From JAJPKK01 sp963800215 (lineage in GTDB: Bacteria; Pseudomonadota; Alphaproteobacteria; Rhizobiales; Xanthobacteraceae), in contig CAWCZY010000008.1 in assembly GCA_963800215.1 (NCBI GenBank), positions 248,001-312,000 of the forward strand: a stretch of 64,000 bases of DNA. The letters run 5' to 3'. The translations under genes and the position numbers were made by a program. Of this stretch, positions 8,516 to 17,533 are shown in pieces. How positions within the stretch are numbered: position 1 is the stretch's first letter; each line of letters starts with the position of its first letter. Below the pieces are notes generated by a model. That model was not told the DNA's origin. It searched no databases and was given only the letters and a program-made list of their open reading frames with translations.

Positions 8516-10072
8516 CTATTCGGAGCCTGCGGTGCGCCTGCCGGGTGGTGTTACTTCGAAGGCGAAGTGGAACACCGGCAGGTCCTCGCCCGGATGGTCT
8601 TGCTCGGCGGTCAACTGCGGCAGGCGGTAATTGACCGGCCTCGTCTCCTTGCCCTTGTAGATCGCCGGATAGAGATCGATGAAGTGCCAGCCGGGCTCGC
8701 CGGTAGCCTGCATGAAGATCTCGACGTCGCCCTGGCTGTTGAAGCCGCAGGCATAACCGCTGTGGCCGTTGTCGTAGACCACTGTGTAGATATTGGCCGA
8801 TTCACTCCAACCTATGCCTTTGAGATGAATCTTGAACGTGGTCTCGACCGGTCCGTGGGAGACGTCTAGCGGCAGCGCGGTCGGGGCAATCCAGAAGGTC
8901 CCGGTCTTATGCGTCGTGCCCGCATCGGCCCACAGTCCATGGGAGCCGCCGAGATCGTCCGGCGCCTTGAAATGGAATTCCACATTGCCGTCGGCGTCGG
9001 CCTCGGCTTTTGCGACGACGCGCGAACGTTCCTCCCAGCCGCCGGTCGAGGCGGAGCGATCGCCGTTGCCGGCCGTCATCCGCGAAGCAACCGTGCTCAC
9101 CGCTGCGCCGCCGCTGATGCGGTTACCGGTGACGGTCGTCCAGTTGAGCGCGACTGTCTTGCCAGGAGCAAAGCCCGAGCCCCTGACCACCACGGGCTGA
9201 TCGACGCCCGAGAAGGCCGGAGTCGCCACGAGCTGGCTCTGGGGCGGCAGCCGGCGCACTTGCGACTGGGCCTGCTGCGGCGGCGGCGACGGCAGCGCCG
9301 CCGGGCCTGGCGTGATGGTGAAGCCGACTTTGAATTGCGGCCGGTCCGGCGCCGGCGACTGCTGCATGTTGCGATAGGGGAAGGTGAAGTCGGAATGCAC
9401 CACCTCGATCACGTGCCGACCCGGCTGGCCGGCGGCCGGCAGCGTGAAGCGCGCGGTGCCACCGGTGGTGACGGTGGAAATCCAGCCGGTGAAACGGTTG
9501 TCGTACAGCATCACCCAGCTGCCTTCGAGTTCGCGCCAGCCGATGCCCTGCACCTCGATCGGGATCGGAGTTCCGACCGGCACATTGTCGGCCAGGAGCC
9601 TCACAGTCATGTCGATGCTGAAGGCGTCCTTGGTCAGAAGGCGTTTGCCTTGCTGCAGGATGACGTCGTGCATGAAGCCGAAGTCCTCCGGCGCGGTGAA
9701 TGTCGCTGCGATGCGGCCGGCCGCGTCGCTCTTCACCGTGGCGATCCGGTAGGCGGCGGGCACATATTCGCGGCCGAAATACTCTGCGTTCGAAACTTTC
9801 CAGCTGCCCGTCACGGTCCCCCAGACGAGATCGAATTCCTGCCCGGCCGCGAAGCCTTCGCCGGTCATCGTCACCGGCGTCCCTGCCGGGCCATGCGTAG
9901 GGCTGACCTTGATCTGCCCGACATAACCGCCCGACGGCTCCGCGAGCGGCGCCGGCGGACCGAGTTCTGCAGCCCGCGGCGCAGCGGCACCGTATTGCGG
10001 AAACACGAGCACGAGGCCGGCGAGCGCGCAGGCAACCACCACCGGTCGTCCGTATCCGACGCCAAGCTTCAT
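8516..10072 (-). CDS. Secreted protein with duplicated IPT/TIG-like beta domains, 518 aa
   Basis: The start is set at ATG 10072 (GGAAGG upstream) rather than the GTG at 10090, because the signal peptide begins MKLGVGYGRPVVVACALAGL. The mature protein repeats one layout twice. A TIG-like strand module (VSPTHGPAGTPVTMTGEGFA and, later, VDQPVVVRGSGFAPGKTVAL) is followed by a segment with GIGWRELEGSWVMLYDNRFT or GIGWSESANIYTVVYDNGHS. A proline/glutamine linker joins the halves. This suggests a cell-surface or periplasmic binding protein. It lies 24 bases after the smaller secreted gene upstream, so the two are probably co-transcribed. The ligand is unknown. Confidence 0.75.
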   Translation of the reverse strand: MKLGVGYGRPVVVACALAGLVLVFPQYGAAAPRAAELGPPAPLAEPSGGYVGQIKVSPTHGPAGTPVTMTGEGFAAGQEFDLVWGTVTGSWKVSNAEYFGREYVPAAYRIATVKSDAAGRIAATFTAPEDFGFMHDVILQQGKRLLTKDAFSIDMTVRLLADNVPVGTPIPIEVQGIGWRELEGSWVMLYDNRFTGWISTVTTGGTARFTLPAAGQPGRHVIEVVHSDFTFPYRNMQQSPAPDRPQFKVGFTITPGPAALPSPPPQQAQSQVRRLPPQSQLVATPAFSGVDQPVVVRGSGFAPGKTVALNWTTVTGNRISGGAAVSTVASRMTAGNGDRSASTGGWEERSRVVAKAEADADGNVEFHFKAPDDLGGSHGLWADAGTTHKTGTFWIAPTALPLDVSHGPVETTFKIHLKGIGWSESANIYTVVYDNGHSGYACGFNSQGDVEIFMQATGEPGWHFIDLYPAIYKGKETRPVNYRLPQLTAEQDHPGEDLPVFHFAFEVTPPGRRTAGSE

Positions 10073-10096
10073 GACAAATGCCTTCCGCACTAGTTA

Positions 10097-10597
10097 TCAG
10101 GGCTTCTTGATTTCGATCTCGCCGGGGACGATCTGCAACTGCGAGGTCACGCGCTTGAATGGCTCCCAGGTCGCGGTCTGGCCCTGCGCATCCGTGGCAA
10201 TCGCTTTATAGACGAACGTGCCGTTCGGATAGGCTGACGGGATGATCCAGATCGCGGTCCAGAAAAAATCGGTGGGATTGGCGGCGCCGGGATGTGGGCC
10301 GTATTGCGCATTCACCTTCTGGCCATCGGGCAGTTCGACGATCAGGCTTTTCAGCCCAGTCCCATCCAGCGACTTTCCGTTCTGGTCGAGGACTCGGAAG
10401 CGCCAGACGACCTTTTCCAGGTGCTTGTACTGGTTGTCCAGCACGCAAACGGGACCGGGCGCGCCCGGCTGGCCGCCGCGCACCATGTCGCCCTCGAAGA
10501 ACAACTTGGCGGCCCCGCTCACCTGAGCCTGCGCACCGCTGGTCAATCCGAGAACCGCTCCGGACAGCGCAATCGCAACAAACATTGATGTTCTCAT
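10097..10597 (-). CDS. Secreted beta-sandwich protein, 166 aa
   Basis: ATG 10597 follows GGAAGGG at seven bases. A signal peptide (MRTSMFVAIALSGAVLGLTS, then GAQAQ) is followed by an Ig-like/beta-sandwich sequence including CVLDNQYKHLEKVVWRFRVL and FFWTAIWIIPSAYPNGTFVY, which resembles domains for extracellular carbohydrate or metal handling. It is the first gene of a two-gene unit with the 518-residue secreted protein, and the shared architecture suggests they act together outside the cytoplasm. Not recognised beyond that. Confidence 0.7.
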   Translation of the reverse strand: MRTSMFVAIALSGAVLGLTSGAQAQVSGAAKLFFEGDMVRGGQPGAPGPVCVLDNQYKHLEKVVWRFRVLDQNGKSLDGTGLKSLIVELPDGQKVNAQYGPHPGAANPTDFFWTAIWIIPSAYPNGTFVYKAIATDAQGQTATWEPFKRVTSQLQIVPGEIEIKKP

Positions 10598-10971
10598 GGG
10601 TGTGTCCCTTCCAGCCAACGATGCATCTGCGTGCATTTATTCGGTTGAAGATTATCGCGCCGGCTCGCGGCTTGAAAGGGGCTTGCGCGGAATTGTTTCC
10701 CAAACGTGGCCCGGCAAACTCACCGAGAAAGTCATCACCGAGGCCGGAGTGGGTGGGACTCGCCTCTCGAAATCGGGCTCGCGGGTCTCCGCCGCCCCAT
10801 ACCCGACAGTGTGTCGTGTGAGGATAGTCACAGAATTCCGTTCCGCGCCGTGTGAGCTTGATCGCATGGTCTCCAGCTCGGAGCGGGAAAAGCCAAACCT
10901 CTGCAAGCCCTGGCGGTGATGAACTCGCCGATCCCACCACCCCTGGACTGGCGAGAGACGGAGGTTACGAA

Positions 10972-13005
10972 ATGCGCGCTGTCATCAAGAAACTGGCTAT
11001 CGCCACTTGCCTCGGCCTCGCCACGGCCACGGCGGCGATGGCCGAGCAAACCAGTCGCGAATGGCAGAGCTGCAACAACTCCGACAACGATACCCAAATC
11101 ACAGTCTGCACCGGGATCCTGGAAAGGGGTGGCCGCGAACCAATCAAGCAGCGCGCCAATGCCTATAACAACCGCGGCATCGCATTTGGAAACAAAGGGC
11201 AGCACGACCGCGCCATTCAGGACTTCGACGAGGCGCTCCACCTCGACCCACAAAATGCGAGCATTTACAGTAATCGCGGCTGGGCCCTAGCCAACAAAGG
11301 CGACGCCGACAGCGCCATAAGGGACCTCGACGAGGCGATCAGGCTCAATCCGAAATTGGCCGTCGCCTTCAACAACCGCGGATATTCCTACATCAAAAAG
11401 GGCGATTACAATCGCGCCATCCAGGACTTCGACGAGGCGCTCCGCCTCAACCCGAAATATGCGATGGCCCTGAACAACCGGGGCCGTTCCTTTACCGCCA
11501 CGGGCCAATACGACCGGGAACTCAGGGATCTAGACGAAGCGATCCGGCTCGATCCGAAAGTGTCGTCCGCCTACAACAACCGAGGTTGGACCTACAACAA
11601 AAAGCATGAATACGATCGCGCCCTGATCGATCTCGACGAGGCGATCCGGGTCGACCCGAAGAACGCGATCGCCTACATCAATCGCAGCGCCTCCTATAAC
11701 GGGAAGCACGACTACGATCGCGCCATTCGCGAAGCGGACGAGGCGATCCGTTTGATGCCGACCGCTGTGAACGCCTACATCAACCGGGGCCACGCCTACA
11801 CCGCAAAAGGCACCTACGACCTTGCCCTCCGCGATCTGGACGAGGCGGTTCGGCTCGCACCCAGAAGCGTCGCGGCGCTCAACGGGCGTGGCTTTGCTTA
11901 CAAGCAGAAGGGAGACTTCGACCGGGCCATCAGAGATCTCGACGAGGCGATCCGCATCGATCCGAAGTTCGTTCTCCCCTACAGCAATCGCGGCGACGCC
12001 TACCGGCAGAAAGGTGATCCGGACCGCGCGATCGCCGATCTCAGCGAGGCGATCCGGCTCGAACCGGCAATTACGCCGGCCTACACGTTTCGCGGTCTCG
12101 CCTATGAGCAGTTGGGCGACAAAGCACGTGCTACCGCCGACTTCAACGCTGCGCTATCGCTTCCCCACGGCAGCTATGTCACCGCTGATTGGGCCGTGAA
12201 CAAGGCGAAGGAACAGCTTACGCTGTTAGGTGAGCCCGCAACCGCCGCAAATCCCATGCCTCCGATGCCTTTGGGCGCGGCGGCGCCGGCAGGGGCGGTG
12301 GCGCCGTCGGGGCGCCGCGTCGCGCTGGTGGTCGGCAACAGCGACTACCGCTATGCGGGTAAGCTCGCCAATCCGACCAATGATGAATCCGATTTCGCCA
12401 AGACCCTGCGGCAGCTCGGTTTCGAGGTGGTGGCGGGGTCAAACCTCGATCGCCACGGTATGGACGACGCCATCCGCGAATTCGGCCGCAAGCTCGAAGG
12501 CGCCGACCTCGCGTTGTTCTTCTATGCCGGTCACGGGCTACAGGTTGACGGCAAGAACTATCTCGTTCCGGTGGACGCCAAACTCGAACGGGCCGGCGAT
12601 CTCGCCCTCGACGCGGTCGACATCAGCACCGTGCTGGCGCAGATGGAGGGGGCGAAGCGCGTGAACCTGGTTTTTCTCGACGCCTGCCGGGACAATCCGC
12701 TGGCGCGCAGCCTCTCAACCACGCTCGGCACCCGCGGGATCGCCGTCGGCACCGGCCTCGCGTCGGTCCAGAGCGCGATCGGAACCATGATCGCTTACTC
12801 CACGCAGCCCGACAATGTGGCGCTTGACGGAGCCGGCCGGAACAGCCCGTTTACCGCCGCGCTCTTGAAGCACATCGCGACCCCGAACGTCGAGATCGGC
12901 ACGATCATGCGGCGGGTCCGTGCCGACGTCGTCGCCGCCACCCATGAGCGGCAGGTCCCCTGGGATTCTTCATCCCTGATTGGAGAGGTCATTCTCGCGA
13001 GGTAA
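10972..13005 (+). CDS. Secreted TPR-caspase (peptidase C14) protein, 677 aa
   Basis: ATG 10972 follows GGAGG at seven bases; longer upstream starts lack a ribosome site. A signal peptide (to AMA, about residue 24) leads into ten consecutive 34-residue TPR units (residues about 60-400, each like NNRGYSYIKKGDYNRAIQDF). A Pro/Ala linker and a caspase-like p20 domain from about residue 445 follow: RRVALVVGNSDY, catalytic His in FFYAGHGLQVDGK, catalytic Cys in VFLDACRDNPLAR. Bacterial orthocaspases of this type cleave after basic residues. Here the enzyme should act in the periplasm or outside, with the TPR array as a protein-binding scaffold. Both catalytic residues are intact. Confidence 0.9.
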   Translation: MRAVIKKLAIATCLGLATATAAMAEQTSREWQSCNNSDNDTQITVCTGILERGGREPIKQRANAYNNRGIAFGNKGQHDRAIQDFDEALHLDPQNASIYSNRGWALANKGDADSAIRDLDEAIRLNPKLAVAFNNRGYSYIKKGDYNRAIQDFDEALRLNPKYAMALNNRGRSFTATGQYDRELRDLDEAIRLDPKVSSAYNNRGWTYNKKHEYDRALIDLDEAIRVDPKNAIAYINRSASYNGKHDYDRAIREADEAIRLMPTAVNAYINRGHAYTAKGTYDLALRDLDEAVRLAPRSVAALNGRGFAYKQKGDFDRAIRDLDEAIRIDPKFVLPYSNRGDAYRQKGDPDRAIADLSEAIRLEPAITPAYTFRGLAYEQLGDKARATADFNAALSLPHGSYVTADWAVNKAKEQLTLLGEPATAANPMPPMPLGAAAPAGAVAPSGRRVALVVGNSDYRYAGKLANPTNDESDFAKTLRQLGFEVVAGSNLDRHGMDDAIREFGRKLEGADLALFFYAGHGLQVDGKNYLVPVDAKLERAGDLALDAVDISTVLAQMEGAKRVNLVFLDACRDNPLARSLSTTLGTRGIAVGTGLASVQSAIGTMIAYSTQPDNVALDGAGRNSPFTAALLKHIATPNVEIGTIMRRVRADVVAATHERQVPWDSSSLIGEVILAR

Positions 13006-13350
13006 GCTGCCGATCGACGAGGCTTGAGGGCGTCGAAGCGGGCATCCGGAAGAATAGGGTATCCGAACCCGCGACCGGTCTCAGCGCTCCCCAAGTTTGC
13101 CGCCTTGAGCGCCGCGTCGAACTGTGGCGGCTCACGGGCGACCTGCGCCGCGAATTGGCGGCCCCCCTTTTTTACGCCTGGAGCCCGCCGCAGGCCAACT
13201 TTTTGGCCCCGTTCTCCTTGGCCGTCGGGCATTCCGGTGGCCTGGCGGGAGCATCATGCGCGGCCGATGTGGCACCTTTCGATTGCCGGATCGGACGGCA
13301 CTTTGGTAGTATCGGAAGTGGGGGGCGAACCAAAGCGGCGACAACTCCCG
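13006..13350. other. Intergenic, 345 bases, nothing supported
   Basis: Between the caspase gene and the small zinc-ribbon gene no reading frame has a credible start, ribosome site or family-like sequence. The upstream extension of the zinc-ribbon frame is arginine- and tryptophan-rich, as in a non-coding frame. Confidence 0.5.
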
Positions 13351-13557
13351 ATGACAGCACATGACGTGACCACGCTTGAATTCACCCGACTGTGCCCGGT
13401 GTGCGATCATCATATGGATTTGAGCGTGATCGAAACTGTGCCCTGGGCGACCCGCACGGCTGGGGAGCGAGTTGTTTTTCGCTGCGAGAAGTGCGGCATG
13501 ACACAGACCGAATGGAATACGATCTCTCTAGTGTCACCGGACATTGCACTCAGGTAA
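13351..13557 (+). CDS. Small zinc-ribbon protein, 68 aa
   Basis: ATG 13351 starts a 68-residue protein with two CxxC pairs: RLCPVCDHHMDLSVIE near residue 12 and FRCEKCGMTQTEWNTI near residue 45, spaced as in a single-zinc ribbon. No signal peptide. Ribosome site weak. Proteins of this pattern are common, uncharacterised and cytosolic in the Hyphomicrobiales. The layout is similar to the 90-residue zinc-ribbon protein at 17.1-17.4 kb, though sequence identity is low. Confidence 0.65.
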   Translation: MTAHDVTTLEFTRLCPVCDHHMDLSVIETVPWATRTAGERVVFRCEKCGMTQTEWNTISLVSPDIALR

Positions 13558-13588
13558 CGACGGCACCGCCCAAAACCGGGACTCCGCG

Positions 13589-13867
13589 ATGCCTCACTTC
13601 TGGCTCACGTATGGCAAAGCTGGCCGGCTGGTCGGTGTTGTCATCATGGAAGCTCCATCGCTGATCCAGGCGAGGATGAAGGCGGCGATTGAAGGCATCA
13701 TCGACGCGGGCGCCCCGTTCGCCGAGGGTCACGAGCTCAGCTCCAAGCTGATGGCATCGGTCCTGCCATCACAGATTGGTCGGAAGATGTCCGGAGCAGA
13801 AGCGGCGGAGCTGATACGTTGGTTCGAAGGCCGTAAGCCAAGTGAGCCGCTGAGGCCGAGGAAATAG
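13589..13867 (+). CDS. Hypothetical protein, 92 aa
   Basis: ATG 13589 begins 32 bases after the zinc-ribbon gene on the same strand, so the two may be co-transcribed. The protein (MPHFWLTYGKAGRLVGVVIM, then EAPSLIQARMKAAIEGIID) is compact and soluble, with codon use like its neighbours and a basic C-terminus (FEGRKPSEPLRPRK). No family recognised. The EGHELSSKLMASVLPSQIG segment looks like an ordered helix. Probably a real small gene; function unknown. Confidence 0.6.
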   Translation: MPHFWLTYGKAGRLVGVVIMEAPSLIQARMKAAIEGIIDAGAPFAEGHELSSKLMASVLPSQIGRKMSGAEAAELIRWFEGRKPSEPLRPRK

Positions 13868-13919
13868 TAGGCCCTGGCTCTGCTCGCGCCGGCGCCGCCC
13901 GCTCAGATCGGCCGGATGC

Positions 13920-14060
13920 TCACCGGCGATCGCGTGCCCGCGCTACGACCTCGGAATCCAGGGGATCGAATACGTCCACTCCCTCGCTGGTCGCGATGAT
14001 CCCGCTGTTCGAATCGCCGGAACTGAATATGTAATGGCCGGAAATAATCTCGCATACGGC
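13920..14060 (-). pseudogene. Fragment of an MBL-fold hydrolase N-terminus
   Basis: On the minus strand, SGHYIFSSGDSNSGIIATSE followed by GVDVFDPLDSEVVARA matches the first strands of metallo-beta-lactamase-fold proteins (glycine turn, then G-V-x-V-x-D). The frame stops at 13920 and none of the metal-binding HxHxDH residues follow. The flanking frame is arginine/cysteine-rich. This is a short leftover, about 45 residues of a protein normally over 250. Confidence 0.5.
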
Positions 14061-14136
14061 TCGACAGGACGTTCGCGCGCCGGGGCGTGAGCGTTGCCGG
14101 GATAACCGGCGCACTGCTTCAGGCGCAAAGCACTAT

Positions 14137-15246
14137 TTATTGGCCGATTGCAGGCAGGCCGCCCTTGTAGAGGAAGCGCTGCACGCGCTGGCCCTGCACC
14201 TCGGCGGTATAGATGTTGCCCTTGCTGTCGATGGCAATGTTGTGGAGGTTTTCGAACTCACCCGGACCACGTCCGACGCGGCCGAAGCTGCCGACCACTG
14301 TCCCGTCGCTGCGGCGGATCACATGGATCTGGCCATTGGGATCGTCCGAGGTGAACCAATAGGTCTGCCCCTTATCCGGCCAGAACACGGTCGAGCCGGT
14401 CACGCCCGGTGCCGTGGAGTCGCGCAGAACCGGGATTTCGCGCACAAAGGTACCGTCCTTCTGGAACACCTGAATGCGGTTGTTGCCACGGTCGGAAACC
14501 ACCACCTGCCCGTCGGCGGTGATCCTGACGCCGTGCACCGGATTGTTGAACTGCTGCGGCAGAACCTTCGGATCATAGGTGATCTTCTCGTCTGTGGGCG
14601 GCTTGCCATAGGCACCCCAGGCGCGCTTGAACGCGCCGGTGTCGGCGTCGAACACGACGACGCGGTGATTGAAGTAACCATCGGCCACATAGAGCTCGTT
14701 TGTCGCCTGATCGACCACCATGTCGGCGGCGCGGCCGACGCGCGTTTGATCCAGACTGTTGGTCTGCTTGGCAGACTTACCGATCGACATGAGGAATTTG
14801 CCGTCGTTGCTGAACTTCAAGACCATGCCGTCGTTCTCGCCGTTGCCCCCGAGCCAGACATTGCCTTTGTAGTCGATAAACATGCCGTGCTCGTTTTGTG
14901 GCCAGTCGTAGCCCTGGGCGGTTTTCGGTCCGCCCCACGCCTTGACCAGGTCGCCCGCCTGGTTGAACTCAACGACCGAGGGCGCGGTGTAGCAGCAGAT
15001 CGCCTTGTCGCCACGCTCGGCGCGCTTGTCGCGATCATTCACCGTGCCGGGGCGCTGGCTGATCCAGACATTGTCGTCCTTGTCCACAAAGATGCCGCCG
15101 ATCTGCCCGAAGATCCAATTGTTCGGCAGTGGCTTCGGCCAGCTCGTATCGATCTCGAATTTCGGCGCCTGCTGCGCGACCGCAGCCGTGCCCATGAGCG
15201 CGAACGCGGCGGCGCCGGCAAGTGCAAGTGTCCGAGCAAATTTCAT
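14137..15246 (-). CDS. Secreted NHL-repeat beta-propeller protein, 369 aa
   Basis: ATG 15246 follows a strong GGAGGAGGAG site. A signal peptide (MKFARTLALAGAAAFALMGT, then AAVAQ) precedes NHL repeats in a six-bladed propeller: GIFVDKDDNVWISQRPGTV, MFIDYKGNVWLGGNGENDG, LYVADGYFNHRVVVFDADTG, VVVSDRGNNRIQVFQKDG, IAIDSKGNIYTAEVQGQRVQ. The fold resembles peptidyl-hydroxyglycine lyase-like and gluconolactonase-like secreted proteins, but no catalytic residues can be assigned. It is closely related to the protein at 39400-40560. A secreted cupin gene lies upstream on the same strand. Confidence 0.85.
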   Translation of the reverse strand: MKFARTLALAGAAAFALMGTAAVAQQAPKFEIDTSWPKPLPNNWIFGQIGGIFVDKDDNVWISQRPGTVNDRDKRAERGDKAICCYTAPSVVEFNQAGDLVKAWGGPKTAQGYDWPQNEHGMFIDYKGNVWLGGNGENDGMVLKFSNDGKFLMSIGKSAKQTNSLDQTRVGRAADMVVDQATNELYVADGYFNHRVVVFDADTGAFKRAWGAYGKPPTDEKITYDPKVLPQQFNNPVHGVRITADGQVVVSDRGNNRIQVFQKDGTFVREIPVLRDSTAPGVTGSTVFWPDKGQTYWFTSDDPNGQIHVIRRSDGTVVGSFGRVGRGPGEFENLHNIAIDSKGNIYTAEVQGQRVQRFLYKGGLPAIGQ

Positions 15247-15356
15247 GAACTCCTCCTCCTTGTGGCGCCGCGTTTCGTTCGTCCGGCCGCCTCATTGACT
15301 TATACGGCGAGTGAAAGTCTTTCGCTCGGCTGTACCAACCTATCGCCGTTCTTCTG

Positions 15357-15483
15357 CTCTGTCATTCCAGGCTGAGCGTGCGGAATGCATCGCGAAAGGA
15401 CGGACACCGTTTTTGGAATGGCGTTTGTGCTTTCGCCTTCCTTCGCGCGAGCTTTTGGCTCGCGCTCGCCGGGGATGACAGAG
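15357..15483. repeat. GTCAT...ATGAC palindromic repeat, copy 1
   Basis: A 127-base element bounded by CTCTGTCAT and ATGACAGAG, with an internal GCGCGAGC/GCTCGCGC hairpin. It sits between the cupin and NHL genes. It shares its ends and hairpin-rich interior with 40584-40698 and 47255-47361 and is probably a dispersed REP- or MITE-like element. Confidence 0.6.
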
Positions 15484-15487
15484 CGTG

Positions 15488-16204
15488 TCACTTCAGCTCG
15501 AATTCAATGAATTCGAGGCGCGTCGTGCCGGTGTTCTTGATGCTGCGCGTTTCGCCCGCGTCCTTCCAGATGAAGTCGCCGTCATAGGGGGCCATCCCGC
15601 GATCTGCGTTGCCCGGAATTACTTCCGCCAGCACGCCTCCATGCACATAGACGCGCAAGCCCGGCGCGCTTTGCGTGATCTGTCCGGTCGATTGGCCGGG
15701 CTCCAGGATCACGCGCCAGGCGCGCACCCGCGCGTTATCCATGATCTGGGTGAAGCCAGAAACGCCGGCGCGGTCCGAAACCGTGTTCCCGTCCGGGACG
15801 GCCTTCTTAAAGATGAACGAGATGTTGTGGAACGGCGTCGGGCCGACATTGGAGGCCTTGTGCGTGCGCGGACCGTCCTTGGTGACATTGGTGAAGGTCG
15901 CCCGGCCAGGTACGCCAACGCCGCCGGTTCCAGGCGCGCTGACTTCGTTCGATCCGTAATTCTGGTTCGTCTGCGAGCCGGGCATCAGGTTCACGGAAAC
16001 GGAATCGGCATAATGAATGTGGTAGCCAGTGTTGCGCCCGGGCGGGATGTTGACGTCGAGAAGAATGAGATAGTCGTTCTGGAACACCGGGATATGGAAC
16101 GGTGCTTGCTCCATCCGCACCGGTTTGTCTTCGAGCTGGGCGTTCGCGGGGCTTGCCAGCGCGACTGCCAAAACAGCGATGGACGCAAAAACGGCGTATC
16201 TCAT
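15488..16204 (-). CDS. Secreted cupin (bicupin-like) protein, 238 aa
   Basis: ATG 16204 follows AGGAGG with good spacing. A signal peptide (MRYAVFASIAVLAVALASPA, then NAQ) precedes a first cupin module carrying PGRNTGYHIHYADSVSVNL and a second carrying VILEPGQSTGQITQSAPGLR and VYVHGGVLAEVI. The first has metal-ligand-like histidines (YHIHY); the second keeps the fold but few ligands. A periplasmic binding or dioxygenase-like role is possible. It ends before the NHL gene with a palindromic repeat between them, so co-transcription is uncertain. Confidence 0.75.
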   Translation of the reverse strand: MRYAVFASIAVLAVALASPANAQLEDKPVRMEQAPFHIPVFQNDYLILLDVNIPPGRNTGYHIHYADSVSVNLMPGSQTNQNYGSNEVSAPGTGGVGVPGRATFTNVTKDGPRTHKASNVGPTPFHNISFIFKKAVPDGNTVSDRAGVSGFTQIMDNARVRAWRVILEPGQSTGQITQSAPGLRVYVHGGVLAEVIPGNADRGMAPYDGDFIWKDAGETRSIKNTGTTRLEFIEFELK

Positions 16205-16289
16205 GAAAGCCTCCTCTTAGCTCCAGGACTGAAGGCATCCTACAACAAAAATGAAACGCGACTGAACCGCCGGCCACGATCTGCGCCCC

Positions 16290-16640
16290 GACTTCCGCTT
16301 TGGTTTGGGCGACTCCGATCGACTTCGCAAACACGCGACGGAACTGGTCGCACTCGCACCGGACGTGGTCCGGTGCGGCATTGCAACAGGCAACCATCAC
16401 GCTGCCGATCGTGTTCGCGAATGCCCCACACCGCCGCATTGGCGCCGGGCGTCGTCACTCCATTGTCCCGCCCGTTCTTTGGCACCATGGGCGTCGAGTA
16501 GCGATGTGCCGAAGGCCAATTTGACAATCGCCGGCGCTCGTCGCCGCCTGGTGAGGCGTCGCGTCAATGTGATCCTCGTAGCGAACATCACCTCAGCCGC
16601 GCTCGCCGCTAAAGCGGAAACGCCCGCGTGACCGCCGATC
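16290..16640 (+). pseudogene. Decayed ABC-type substrate-binding protein fragments (PF04392-like)
   Basis: Pieces in several frames match the ABC_sub_bind family: RLRKHATELVALAPDVV, then ALQQATITLPIVFANA, then GVVTPLSRP (about 16300-16480), then RRRLVRRRVNVILVANITSA with ALAAKAETPA (about 16530-16630). In an intact member these segments are consecutive or belong to related copies. Here at least three frame changes and deletions separate them. No start, signal peptide or C-terminal domain remains. This is an old remnant. Confidence 0.55.
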
Positions 16641-16783
16641 GCGTCGGTCACGCGTTTGACAGATGCAAAGGGTGCCACGTAGGCTTTCACCTGGATAACG
16701 ATGGACCGACCGGCGGGGACCATTTTCCGGTGATGCCGGTGTGATCCAAAAAAACGGCGCTGGAGGAAAGCCTGGCGGTCACA

Positions 16784-16894
16784 AGTTCTCGTCGCGACGT
16801 GTTGCATCTCGGCTGTGGTACGGCGGCCGCGCTCGGCATTTCGGCCCTGTCCCCAGCCGATGCCCTCGGCCCGGTGCAGGCGCTCGCGCAGTGA
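16784..16894 (+). pseudogene. Remnant of a Bug-type binding protein leader
   Basis: SSRRDVLHLGCGTAAALGIS ALSPADA is a twin-arginine-like leader of the kind found on Bug solute-binding proteins, with GGAGG upstream. The codon where a start is expected reads GTC, and the frame meets TGA at 16892-16894 before any mature domain. The rest of 16640-17095 shows nothing recognisable. Confidence 0.4.
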
Positions 16895-17095
16895 GCGCCT
16901 GCGAGCCATGCGCCCGCGGAGGATTTCTTCTACCGCGAGGACTGATAGAGATTCGAGTTCCCTGCTTGGGGCCGTCCCCTTTGGCTTGGTTTGATCGCCA
17001 TCAAGGAGCCTGCGAAATTTGCCGTGCTGCAGGGGCGATTGTGCCGATAACGCCTGTTCTCGACAGCAATCCTCACCGATCGCGGACGAAGACAA

Positions 17096-17368
17096 TCAAC
17101 CGCTGAACGGACGTGAGAGGCTAAAGTCGCAGCCCTCACATCTGAATCCCGGTGTCATGGCGGGATTGATCGCCGGGATGTCTACGAGGGGCGCCTGCGA
17201 TCCGTAGTGAATCCAGCAACCGGGACATTGAAGGGTCCCGCCGATTTCAGGCTCGAAACGGGCGAGACGTTCGTATGCGAGGTCCGCCGCCTCTTTCGTT
17301 TCCGCGCGCCGCCTGACCTCATTGGCGAATTCGCTGGCGGCCTTTCTGACCTCTGCTACATCGGACAC
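17096..17368 (-). CDS. Small zinc-ribbon protein, 90 aa
   Basis: A GTG at 17368 with AGGAG seven bases upstream starts the protein; ATG starts further up lie in a repeated leader. Residues 1-40 are a charged helix (SDVAEVRKAASEFANEVRRR). Two cysteine pairs follow, TLQCPGCWIHYGSQ and FRCEGCDFSLSRP, probably one zinc site. The product should be cytosolic; function unknown. A decayed copy lies at 18715-18870, and both are preceded by the same repeat (17396-17484 and 18933-19020). Confidence 0.65.
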   Translation of the reverse strand: MSDVAEVRKAASEFANEVRRRAETKEAADLAYERLARFEPEIGGTLQCPGCWIHYGSQAPLVDIPAINPAMTPGFRCEGCDFSLSRPFSG

Positions 17369-17395
17369 GGCATTTCTCCTCGGGCTCGTCCGTGT

Positions 17396-17484
17396 GTTAA
17401 GCGGCGTGGGTTCCGCCGCCGATCGGCACGCTAAGCTGCTGTTCCATCTGACATTGGAGGGGTCACTGTTCGGCGCTTGTTCAC
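17396..17484. repeat. About 90-base dispersed repeat, copy A
   Basis: The core reads GTTAAGCGGCGTG, then GCCGATCGGC, CTAAGC(T)GCTG, ACATTGGAGGGGTCAC and TTCGGCGC. It is shared with 18933-19020 and 24149-24245. It lies directly upstream of the zinc-ribbon gene, so it may carry that gene's promoter. Confidence 0.65.
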
Positions 17485-17533
17485 AAGCATTCATTCGGCT
17501 TCGAGAGCCCGAGACAGTTACGAAAATGAAATT

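Noticed and set aside
10972..13005. TPR-caspase as a CRISPR- or CBASS-linked defence effector
   Set aside because: No cyclase, Cas or sensor gene is nearby, and the protein has a signal peptide.
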